DNA from: Luteimonas aestuarii
GTDB taxonomy: Bacteria; Pseudomonadota; Gammaproteobacteria; Xanthomonadales; Xanthomonadaceae
Direction: 5' to 3'
DNA length: 64,000 nt
NCBI RefSeq assembly: GCF_004357985.1
Contig: NZ_SMTF01000003.1
Coordinates: forward strand, 401,380 to 465,379
In this document: piece after piece, positions 28,659 through 36,581 of the stretch
Layout of the letters: each line of letters starts with the position of its first letter
Numbering within the stretch: position 1 is the first letter of the stretch
Position numbers and translations under genes: made by a program
Notes under the pieces: generated by a model
What the model was told of the DNA's origin: nothing
The model's input: only the letters and a program-made list of their open reading frames with translations
The model's database searches: none

Positions 28659-29058
28659 GCGAAACCGCCAATGCGCGCGATGGTCGATCATTCGTTCGCT
28701 TCCAGCTCACTGACGGGGTGGGGGTCGCCGAACCTCACCCTGTCACGACCCGGATCTTCCTGGCTCTTGTGGATACGCGACGAGGGTCAGCTTGGTGCCC
28801 AGTTGCCCTGTGAAGGTGATGGCGGCGTTTGCCGTTATCAGACAGCTCCCTCTCTTCCGCTTCCATCGTAAGCAACGTTGTCTATGGCGAACCGTCCCAG
28901 GAAGTACCAGCGCCATGTGTTTCGCGAGGATGGCCTCCCGACGAAGGCCACCGGTGATCGCGAGTGACGCCTGCTGCAATCACGCTTTGGAGCGACAGCG
29001 ACATCCTCGGTACCCACGTCAGTCGACGGCGACCTCAGTCCCGGTGGACCGCGTCCAG
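28659..29058. other. Gene-free stretch
   Basis: About 400 bp between the XRE regulator and the first recombinase gene. A 27-codon frame (28884-28967, starting MANRPRKYQRHVF) is the only mildly protein-like piece and could be a gene start broken by a frameshift. Nothing else is supportable. Confidence 0.4.
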
Positions 29059-29976
29059 CTACCCGCCTCGCCTCCACAGATCCCGAACCGTCTGGCCATA
29101 TACCGTACGCACCCAGTCGGTGCGCTGGGCACCATGCCCCAACGCATTCGCAGCCTTGGCAAGCGCCTCACGTTCAGTCCAGCCTTTCCCATGCAGGTGG
29201 CGAATCAGGCAGCAACAGTACCCATAACGCGCGGCATGCGGGGACTGCGCGCCAGTCATGCCAATGCGGGAACAGATGCTGTAGACGCGGGCAATAGCCT
29301 GAGGAAGTTCACCAGGAATCAGGAATCCACCAGTCGATGCTGCGACCTCGCGTGCCCTCCCGATTGCGTCGAGTGTCTTGGGCACGTCAATGATGACTGC
29401 CTGCCGCAGGCGGCCGCCCTTTGCGCCACGCGAGACGCGCAACTCCGGCAGCTCGAGTTTCGACTGCCGCAACGTCGACTCCCAGTTCGCCAGATCATGG
29501 CTACACATGACCGCCTCCTGCACTCGAAGGCCCACGAAGTACCCAAGTTCGATCACGGAGGCGACGCCCGACTCCAGATCGCCCGCCTGTCGCGCGAACT
29601 CAGCCATGGCCGGCTCTTCCAGCGGCTCCCGCACTCCACCGCGGTTGCCTCCAGAAATCCCGAGGCTGAAGTTCGACACGGTGGGGTGCTTCAGCAGCTG
29701 TCCCCGGCCAGACTTCCTGAGCAGGAACCGGATGTGCGCCATGTAGTTCTGCACAGACCTGATCGAGTTTCCATCGTCAAGAAAGTCGCCAGCCAAGGCC
29801 TGCAGATGGACGCTGCGCACTTGCTTGAGGTTTGTCAGATGGAATTTTTTCGCCAGAAAGGAAACTGCTCGTTTGATGGCATAGCGTCTTGCTTTGCGTG
29901 TCAATCGAGCACCATCGCGCAAAGCCAGAACCTTGCGAGCCTGCTGCATCAGCAGGTAGTAGGGCGTATCAGTCAT
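29059..29976 (-). CDS. Integrase-domain (tyrosine recombinase) protein
   Basis: This is a 305-residue site-specific recombinase of the ICE/plasmid integrase-domain type. An N-terminal SAM-like domain (residues 20-95, RYAIKRAVSFLAKKF..NYMAHIRFLLRKSGR) is followed by a catalytic domain. The visible active-site set is Arg in GLRVQEA (about 150), SPHAARYG (H..R, about 244-249), LGHGAQR (about 277) and the nucleophile candidate Tyr in RTVYGQTV (about 294). Length and motif order are complete, so it may be active. It is a distance of about 920 bp from a second recombinase in the same orientation, marking this zone as an island integration/maintenance region. Confidence 0.83.
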   Translation of the reverse strand: MTDTPYYLLMQQARKVLALRDGARLTRKARRYAIKRAVSFLAKKFHLTNLKQVRSVHLQALAGDFLDDGNSIRSVQNYMAHIRFLLRKSGRGQLLKHPTVSNFSLGISGGNRGGVREPLEEPAMAEFARQAGDLESGVASVIELGYFVGLRVQEAVMCSHDLANWESTLRQSKLELPELRVSRGAKGGRLRQAVIIDVPKTLDAIGRAREVAASTGGFLIPGELPQAIARVYSICSRIGMTGAQSPHAARYGYCCCLIRHLHGKGWTEREALAKAANALGHGAQRTDWVRTVYGQTVRDLWRRGG

Positions 29977-30895
29977 CGCTGCAACCTCTCCAAGTTCGGC
30001 GCCATCCGAACAACGTTTTCAAGCACATGGCTTGCTGGAGAAGCCCGGCGGCGGCGCCGGAAGGGTTGGGTTGGTTAGGTTTTCTGCGGCGATGCTGCGC
30101 GTCGCACGACTGACGCAGATCCTGGCAAGTAGTGCCAGCAAGGCCCATTTCCCGAGGGAAACCGGACATCTCCAAAAAAAGATGATTGGGATGATGGCAA
30201 CTAGCCGACGGTGAACACCTGAGAAGGCACATCTCTCAGGAGGACACGGAGCATTCAAGGCATTGGCAGCCCGCATGCATGAGCAATGCGACGCGTACTC
30301 TCGAAGCGGCCTGCGATGCAGGCTGCGCAGAATGCGATTTGATCGGAGCTGAATCTAGATGATTGACGAGCTTAGGGTCGTCACGCCATTTGGCTTACGC
30401 CAGATTGGCTACGAGCGTTCCCGATCCCACGCGCTGTGTCAAGAGGACATGCGGAAAATTTTCGTCCCGTCACTTTCGAAAAAGCTCGAAACTCCCAGCG
30501 CACTCAATCGTTTTGCGCCGTTATCACTCCACGTCACTCTTGCGTGATCGCCCGCTGACCCTAGACGCGACAATGCCGGCGTACGTCGACATCGGAGGAC
30601 CGCATGAGGCCACCGCGCTTCTCGCTCGCCACGAACGAAGATCGCGATGGCGTTGCGAAAAAGGTTCGAGATTCACTCGCTCGCAACCTACTGATCTACC
30701 GCGACTAATCCATGAATCTCACCACACGGTGTCGAGATTCTTCCGGTCGCCCGACCCCATGCCAGCGTGGCGCCCAGAATCTCGCACTTTCGCACTCTTG
30801 CGATCACCTCCGACTCCGCCAAACCATTGTGGTGCAACGATTTCACGACGCAGTATCGTCCGCAAGAATCTCGACACCGACCCGGACGACGACCC
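29977..30895. other. Gene-free stretch between two recombinase genes
   Basis: Over 900 bp with only short, unconvincing frames on both strands (e.g. a 62-codon frame at 30359). The base composition is patchier than in the surrounding genes. Recombinase accessory or recombination sites would be expected here, but I could not find an att-like repeat by eye. Confidence 0.45.
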
Positions 30896-31840
30896 TTACC
30901 TCGTTCGCTCCCGAAGCATGGCCTCAAGCGCAACACCATCCCGTCGACCGGTGGCACCCGCGACATGCCTGGCATAGATCGTCAGCAGCATTCGGCAGTC
31001 GGCATGCCCCAATACCTGGGCGACAAAGGTGGGTGCCTCTCCTGCAGCCAACATCAGGGTGGCCGCAGTGTGGCGCAGCTGCTCCGGGCCGCGAAAGGCC
31101 AAACCTTCGGCTTCGAGTATCCGCCGCCAATCCCGCCGCGCGAAATTCTGGATGTCCAGCGCACGCCCCCGCCGGCTCAGGAAGACATAGCCACCCACGC
31201 TGCCCGTCAGCTGCCACTGTCGGTCGAAGGCCTCGGCAACCGCCGCGCACATCGGGATCAGGCGCTGGGAGGACGCGGTCTTGGGCAGGCTCTCCCGGCC
31301 ATCCGCGCGCGCGCGACGAACCTCGAGCGTGCGCCGCGCACGATCCACGCAGTCCCAACACAGGCCATTGGCCTCACCCGAGCGCAGCCCCACCAGCCCT
31401 CGGATCCAGACATACTCGGACAGGTGTGCAGGTGCGGCAGCCCTGAGACGCTGGAGCTCGGGCAAGGTGAAGGGCTGGATCTGCGGGCGAGCTACTGGCA
31501 GCGGCGGTAACGATCGCCCAGGGTTGACGATGCCATACCGGTACTCTCGCTCACCCAGGCACTGCGCCAACACCTGCAATACCGCATTGATGCGCTTGGT
31601 AGAGCAACCCGACTCGCGCGCGAGCCGCAGGCGAAGCCCCATCAACGCCGCGCGATCAAAGCCATCGATCCGATGCATCTTCAGCTCGGGCAGCAAGTAT
31701 CGCTGCAGGATGTGTCCGACCCGGCGCTGCGTGCTCACGCGCCAGCCGATCGAGACCTGGTCGAACCAGGTGCAAGCGAAGTCCGCAAGCGACGCGCTGG
31801 CCGGCGAATGGGGTTGGCGGAACTGGACAACGGCATTCAT
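30896..31840 (-). CDS. Tyrosine recombinase/integrase with Glu in place of catalytic His
   Basis: This is a phage-type integrase of 314 residues. An ATG at 31870 exists, but the ATG at 31840 has GGAG six bases upstream and is preferred. An N-terminal core-binding domain (ADFACTWFDQVSIGWRVSTQ) leads to a catalytic domain with Arg (GLRSGEA), Lys (PKTASSQRLIP), LRHTAAT, LGHADC and the nucleophile Tyr in IYARH. In the usual H-x-x-R box the first His is replaced by Glu (GPEQLRHTAAT). It lies about 2.2 kb from the truncated etfB, the expected position for the integrase of an element inserted there. Confidence 0.88.
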   Translation of the reverse strand: MNAVVQFRQPHSPASASLADFACTWFDQVSIGWRVSTQRRVGHILQRYLLPELKMHRIDGFDRAALMGLRLRLARESGCSTKRINAVLQVLAQCLGEREYRYGIVNPGRSLPPLPVARPQIQPFTLPELQRLRAAAPAHLSEYVWIRGLVGLRSGEANGLCWDCVDRARRTLEVRRARADGRESLPKTASSQRLIPMCAAVAEAFDRQWQLTGSVGGYVFLSRRGRALDIQNFARRDWRRILEAEGLAFRGPEQLRHTAATLMLAAGEAPTFVAQVLGHADCRMLLTIYARHVAGATGRRDGVALEAMLRERTR

Positions 31841-31996
31841 CACGAGCTCCAGGCATGCATGCATCAACATGCCCCGACCTCACAGTTCGCAAAACAAGGA
31901 GGCGTTTTCCCGGCAGCCCTGCGCCAAGCGCCTCGACCCCCGACCAGCACAGCCTGCTCTTCAAGATGCACCGGGGGCCCGGATGTCCTCGCGCGC

Positions 31997-32308
31997 CTAC
32001 GGCCGTCGGAACAAGAACCTCGGGTCGCGCAAGAAGCGTGCCTTTGTTCCGGACGCCATCCAAAGCACCCGCATTTCCTCCAGGGTGCCCGCGAACTTCA
32101 TGTCCGCGCGCTCGGGAAAAGCCATCGAGCCGCTCACCGCTGATTGCATGCCCGTGCCCGCAGGCAAGTACATCAGAATGTCGCCCACCCCGGCCTGGCC
32201 TCCATCGCGGGTGCGCTCCAGCGTGCCGGCCGTCACCTCCAACCTAGTCTCATTATCGCCTTCCCGCTGCACCTCTCTGACATTAAAAAACAGGTCCTGG
32301 TCGCTCAT
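31997..32308 (-). CDS. Small protein of unknown function at island edge
   Basis: I do not recognise this 103-residue product (MSDQDLFFNVREVQREGDNE...). It is soluble with mixed charge, no signal peptide and no cysteines; beta-strand-like segments (TRLEVTAGTLERT, VGDILMYLPAGTG) and a basic C-terminal tail FLRDPRFLFRRP are visible. A GGAGCGAACC stretch just before the ATG gives a fair ribosome site. It sits between the integrase and a small membrane protein, where island cargo or hitchhiker genes are common. Confidence 0.5.
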   Translation of the reverse strand: MSDQDLFFNVREVQREGDNETRLEVTAGTLERTRDGGQAGVGDILMYLPAGTGMQSAVSGSMAFPERADMKFAGTLEEMRVLWMASGTKARFLRDPRFLFRRP

Positions 32309-32756
32309 GGTTCGCTCCGTTGACGGTCACGGACCGAGCGTAGGACGGGAGTTCCGCCGTGGATACTGGACAACGTCTCCCCGAGCCCCAGGTCGTCTTC
32401 AGACGTCGACCCGGGTATTGGCAGAACCCGGGTCATTCCCGGGCCATCTGCTACCCGAATCGGCGAGTGGGCGGCCATATCGGCTGCGGCGTGGGTTCAG
32501 CATGCGATCAGGACCAGCCGTCTGGCGATAGACCGAGCGACTGCAACAGATTCCGAAACGCGAGGTGCGGGTTAGCTGTACCAGACCGATGAGGTACTGC
32601 GTTAGACATTGGCACCCCGCTACCATGGAGATGAGGCTGCTCAGATCTGCAGAGCTTTTCTGATCCCGCGGGTATTCCCCGTAAAAGCCCGGGAGTACAT
32701 CCTTTCGATTTCAGCGTTCATCAATTGACTATTTCCCGCAAGTGGAACATGCGGGT
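32309..32756. other. Gene-free stretch with an inverted repeat
   Basis: About 450 bp without a supportable gene. It includes a perfect GACCCGGGT/ACCCGGGTC inverted repeat at 32408-32434 and is otherwise unremarkable. Confidence 0.45.
32408..32434. repeat. 9-bp perfect inverted repeat
   Basis: GACCCGGGT (32408-32416) and ACCCGGGTC (32426-32434) flank a 9-base centre. There is no following T-run, so a simple terminator is unlikely. It could be a protein-binding or recombination-related site near the island end. Confidence 0.55.
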
Positions 32757-33044
32757 TCATTTGTCTGAGACGGGCTCCATCATGAAATCTGTTTTGCAGG
32801 TTCTACCCGTTTGCGCAGCCGAAGCATCCGCCACATTTTCGCCGGAAAGGCATCTTCCTACACCGTGACCATGAGGCTTCACCAGGCCCGCATCATCTTC
32901 CATTGAAAGAACGATCCTCTCGGTGAGGGTACGAAGCTTATCGGCCTCGCTCTTTAGCGCGTCTCCGGCTCGCTTGTAGTAGCGCCAAGATGCTAGCCAA
33001 GAGATCAAGGCTCCTGTCACTACGGAGACAACGATTTCAATCAT
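32757..33044 (-). CDS. Small membrane-anchored protein of unknown function
   Basis: This 95-residue product has one N-terminal transmembrane segment (MIEIVVSVVTGALISWLASW, residues 1-20) followed by a basic stop (RYYKRAG) and a short helical/coiled-coil stretch (DALKSEADKLRTLTERIVLSM). The rest is polar with three cysteines. No family is recognised. Its ATG overlaps the last codons of the open frame that continues from truncated etfB by 8 bp. It is the last gene before the inferred island boundary. Confidence 0.55.
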   Translation of the reverse strand: MIEIVVSVVTGALISWLASWRYYKRAGDALKSEADKLRTLTERIVLSMEDDAGLVKPHGHGVGRCLSGENVADASAAQTGRTCKTDFMMEPVSDK

Positions 33045-33474
33045 GGCGACCCTGCATTGAACTAGCCCGGGAAAGCTCCGAGAAGTCCTTTTTCATGGGG
33101 CAGAACCGGTCGTCGATGGCCTGCTTGCCGAGGATGACGAGGTCCGGCGATTGCTTCTCGACCAGCTTGAGCAGCGTGCGGGCGGCGGTCAGCGGCTGGA
33201 TGGCCCCGTCCGTGACGACGTGGATGGCGCGGTTGGCGCCCATCGCCAGGCCGTTGCGCAGGTGGGCTTGGGCATCGGCGGGCGCAATGGTGGCCACCAC
33301 CACTTCGGTGGCGACGCCCTTGTCGCGCAGCCGCAGGGCCTCTTCCAGCGCGATCTCGTCGAACGGGTTGGGCGACAGCTTCACGCCGTCGACGACCACG
33401 CCGGAGCCATCCGGCTTGGCCTGGACGCGGACGTTGTAGTCCGCCACGCGCTTGTAGGCGACGAGAATCATCAA
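33037..33474 (-). pseudogene. etfB: Truncated etfB (electron transfer flavoprotein beta subunit), N-terminal half
   Basis: Normal EtfB is about 250 residues, binds AMP and, with EtfA/FAD, takes electrons from acyl-CoA dehydrogenases. Here the first 122 residues are textbook (MMILVAYKRVADYNVRV, NPFDEIALEEALRLRDKG, SPDLVILGKQAIDD). After IDD (about 33109) the sequence turns into unrelated RFCPMKKDFSELSRASS and stops at 33037. The second half and etfA are absent. The ATG overlaps the stop of the upstream esterase, so it was the operon's fourth gene. The break coincides with the change to island-like content, so insertion or deletion at this point is the likely cause. A functional copy should exist elsewhere. 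Confidence 0.88.
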
Positions 33475-34490
33475 TGGGGCTTAGTGATATCGCCAAGGCA
33501 ATACCGGACGAACTCCACGCGCATGTCCGCCAGATGCCGGGCCTCAGGCACCGGCAGCAGGTCGAACGCATGCGGCGCCGCATCGTAGTCGACACGCCAA
33601 GCTTCATTCCCCGCCGCCAGCCAGCGCGCATGCATGCCAACGCTGTCGTCGTACAGCGGGTCGGCCGTGCCGACGCAGAACATTGCAGGCGGCAGCGATT
33701 CGAACGCCTTTTGCGGCCATTCCCAGGGCGACGAGGCCACATCGACGCACGCTCCTTCACCCAGGTAAGCTTCCACGTAGAAGCGGCACGCGCCAGCGTC
33801 CAGCAAGGGCGACGCGATGGTGCCGGCGCGGCTTGGCAGGGTATTGGAAAGGTCGAACAGGCCGTAGTTGAGGGAAGCACCGGCGAACCGCAAGCCCGCA
33901 TCGCGCAACAGCGGCAATGCCATCAATGCGAGATGGGCGCCCGCCGACTCTCCGGCAAGGACCACGCGGCCGGCATCGAAACCGTACTCGTTGCGCCATT
34001 GCCCAGTGAGGCTACGCACGGCACGCACGCAGTCCTGCAGCGCGACCGGATGCCGATGCTCCGGTGCGAGCCGGTAGTCGATGCTGGCCACCAGCGTCGA
34101 GGTGGCGCGAGCCAGGCCGACCAACGCGGGTTGCAAAGACCTCGGGTCGCCGAGGCACCAGCCACCGCCGTGGATGTGGATGACCGCGCCGCGGACCTCC
34201 CCTTGTGGCGGGACGAGAAGCACGGCCACGCCATCGTGGTGTTCAATACGACTGGCCGAAGCAGGCATCGCCTCCGCGCCAATTGAATCCTGCGCATGCA
34301 ATGCCGAGGCCACGGCGGCGTTGAACGCGATGCGCGATGCGGGAATCTCATCCAGTCGCCGAGGAGGCCGCGCCGGAAGCTGCTGCAACCGTCGCATGGC
34401 GGCGTGCAGCGCGTCGCTGGCCGGCACCCGCAACGTATCGGCGAAGCCAAATGCCTGCGGGAATCCAGCGTACTGGCGCCTGTCGCCCAT
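33471..34490 (-). CDS. Alpha/beta-hydrolase esterase (hormone-sensitive lipase family)
   Basis: This 339-residue cytoplasmic esterase carries the HSL-family oxyanion motif HGGGW (107-111), the nucleophile motif GESAG (180-184, S182), the acid near GTADPLYDD (about 275) and His in PHAF (about 309). It has no signal peptide. It likely hydrolyses a carboxylic ester or lactone, or an acyl thioester-linked intermediate, of the pathway. It lies in a minus-strand operon between the multifunctional beta-oxidation protein (18 bp gap) and truncated etfB (4-bp overlap). Confidence 0.87.
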   Translation of the reverse strand: MGDRRQYAGFPQAFGFADTLRVPASDALHAAMRRLQQLPARPPRRLDEIPASRIAFNAAVASALHAQDSIGAEAMPASASRIEHHDGVAVLLVPPQGEVRGAVIHIHGGGWCLGDPRSLQPALVGLARATSTLVASIDYRLAPEHRHPVALQDCVRAVRSLTGQWRNEYGFDAGRVVLAGESAGAHLALMALPLLRDAGLRFAGASLNYGLFDLSNTLPSRAGTIASPLLDAGACRFYVEAYLGEGACVDVASSPWEWPQKAFESLPPAMFCVGTADPLYDDSVGMHARWLAAGNEAWRVDYDAAPHAFDLLPVPEARHLADMRVEFVRYCLGDITKPH

Positions 34491-34508
34491 CTCGCGCAGC
34501 CTAGCGCC

Positions 34509-36581
34509 TCACGCGAACGACTTGCCTTCCGCTGCCAACCGCTCCAACAGCGGCGCCGGCGTCCAGTAGCGTTCATCACGGGCATATCGCCGGATCGATT
34601 GCAGTACACGTCCGGTTCCAAGGGTGTTCGCGTAATGCATCGGACCGCCTCGCCATGCCGGGAAACCATAACCGTACAGCCAGACCAGGTCGATGTCGCT
34701 GGCGCGCATCGCGATGCCCTCGTCGAGGATGTTCGCCGCTTCGTTGATCAGCGGCAGCACGCAGCGCTCGACGATCTCCTCAACGGGGATCTCGCGGCGC
34801 GAGATGCCGAAGCGCCTGGCCTCCTCCTCGACGATCGCGTCCACTTCCGGATCCGGGATCGGCTTGCGGCTCCCCGACTCGTAGCGGTAGAAACCCGCAC
34901 CGGTCTTCTGACCGTACCGTCCCATCCCGTATAGCCGATCGCCCACGGCGTAGATCATCGCGTCCGCCGGATCCACGCCGCGCTGCTGGCGCACGCGATA
35001 GCCGACATCGATACCGGCGAGGTCGGACATCGCGAACGGCCCCATCGCGAAACCGAAGCCGGTGATCGCCGCATCGATCTGCGCCGGCGACGCGCCTTCC
35101 ATCAACAGCACGCCGGATTCGCGACCATAACCTTCCAGCATGCGGTTGCCGATGAAGCCGTCGCACACGCCGCAGACCACCCCGACCTTGCGCAGCCGCC
35201 TGGCCAGCGCGATCGCGGTGGCGAGCACGCTGTCGGACGTGTCGCGCCCACGCACGATCTCCAGCAGCCGCATGATGTTGGCTGGACTGAAGAAGTGCAG
35301 TCCCAGCACGCGCTGCGGCGACGCGGTCGCGGATGCGATCTCGTCGACGTCCAGGGTCGACGTGTTGCTGGCCAGGATCGCGTCCGGCCGGCAGCGCGCA
35401 TCGAGATCGGCGAACACCGTCTTCTTCAGCGCCATGTCCTCGAACACCGCTTCGATCACCAGGTCGACCCGCGCAAGTCGCTCGTCGTCGCCGGCCATGA
35501 TCCGTGCGATCCGGGCACGCGCTTCCGGTTCGTCGAAACGGCCGCGCGCGGCCAGTCCGAGATAGTGCTTCTCGACGTGCGCCAATGCGCGCTGCAGCGT
35601 ATCTGGCGAGTTGTCGAAGAGGCCGACCTCCAACCCGGCGTCCGCCAGCGTCAGTGCGATGCCGATGCCCATCGTGCCCGCGCCGAGCACGGCGCAATCG
35701 CGGATCGGCAGCAACGGGGTGGCCGGATCCAGCCCCTCGACCTTCCCGGCCTGGCGCTCGGCGAAGAACGCGTGGATCAGGGCAGCCGACGTCGGGCTGC
35801 GTGCGCACTCGAGGAACAGTTCGGATTCGCGCTCCTGCCCCTCGCGGAATGGCAGCGACGCCGCCTGCACCGACAACACGCAGCGCCGCGCAGCGAAATT
35901 CGCAGCCGTGTCCGGCAGCTTCGCGAGCGCGGCCTCGAACAGCGCGTCGTCCTGGTCGACGTCGCGCTCGCGCGTGCGTCTGGGCCCGGCGCCGGCATCG
36001 AGCAGGCGCCGTACGTAATCGAGCACGGCATCCTCGAAATCCTCGGCGGGCGCGAGCTCGTCGACCAGCCCCAGCGACAACGCCTTCGCTGCATTCACCG
36101 GCTTGCCGGTCACGATGAGGTCAAGCGCAGCGGCGTTGCCGATCAATCGCGGCATGCGCTGGGTACCGCCGGCACCCGGGAGGATGCCGATCTTCACTTC
36201 CGGCAGGGCCATCGTGGCCGCCTCGGACGCGATGCGATGGTGGCAACCCATCGACAGCTCCAGCGCGCCGCCCATCGCGGTGCCGTTGATCGCAGCCACC
36301 GTGAGCAGGTCGCTGTCCTCGAACCGGTCGATCAGTTCCGGTAGTTGCGGCGGTTGCATCGGCTTGTCGAACTCGGAAATATCTGCGCCGCCGGAGAACA
36401 TCCGTCCGGAACCGGTCACCACCAGCGCGCGGACGCCGGGATCGCGTTGCGCCTGCGCCAGTGCTTCGGCCAGCGCCGCGCGGACGCGCGCGCCCAGCGC
36501 ATTGACCGGCGGATTGTCGAGGCGGACGACGAGGATCGCACCATCGCGATGGACGGAAACGCCGGCTGCACTGGCGGTCAT
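34509..36581 (-). CDS. fadJ: Bifunctional enoyl-CoA hydratase / 3-hydroxyacyl-CoA dehydrogenase
   Basis: This is a 690-residue fusion doing two steps of beta-oxidation. The hydratase domain (residues 1-190) keeps both catalytic glutamates: E108 in GGALELSMG and E128 in LPEVKIGILPGAGG. The NAD-binding loop LGAGTMGIG is at about 299-307, and the HFFSPANIM segment and C-terminal dehydrogenase repeats follow. The open frame extends to 36689, but the ATG at 36581 overlaps the acyl-CoA dehydrogenase stop (ATGA) and starts the domain, so it is preferred. Overall layout is FadB/FadJ-like; a thiolase partner is encoded at 40876 on the other strand. Confidence 0.93.
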   Translation of the reverse strand: MTASAAGVSVHRDGAILVVRLDNPPVNALGARVRAALAEALAQAQRDPGVRALVVTGSGRMFSGGADISEFDKPMQPPQLPELIDRFEDSDLLTVAAINGTAMGGALELSMGCHHRIASEAATMALPEVKIGILPGAGGTQRMPRLIGNAAALDLIVTGKPVNAAKALSLGLVDELAPAEDFEDAVLDYVRRLLDAGAGPRRTRERDVDQDDALFEAALAKLPDTAANFAARRCVLSVQAASLPFREGQERESELFLECARSPTSAALIHAFFAERQAGKVEGLDPATPLLPIRDCAVLGAGTMGIGIALTLADAGLEVGLFDNSPDTLQRALAHVEKHYLGLAARGRFDEPEARARIARIMAGDDERLARVDLVIEAVFEDMALKKTVFADLDARCRPDAILASNTSTLDVDEIASATASPQRVLGLHFFSPANIMRLLEIVRGRDTSDSVLATAIALARRLRKVGVVCGVCDGFIGNRMLEGYGRESGVLLMEGASPAQIDAAITGFGFAMGPFAMSDLAGIDVGYRVRQQRGVDPADAMIYAVGDRLYGMGRYGQKTGAGFYRYESGSRKPIPDPEVDAIVEEEARRFGISRREIPVEEIVERCVLPLINEAANILDEGIAMRASDIDLVWLYGYGFPAWRGGPMHYANTLGTGRVLQSIRRYARDERYWTPAPLLERLAAEGKSFA

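Noticed and set aside
28884..28967. 27-codon frame MANRPRKYQRHVF...
   Set aside because: Looks protein-like but is too short, has no partner and may be a gene fragment; mentioned only in the gene-free entry.
30359..30547. 62-codon plus-strand frame
   Set aside because: No ribosome site, no family likeness and overlapping frames equally open.
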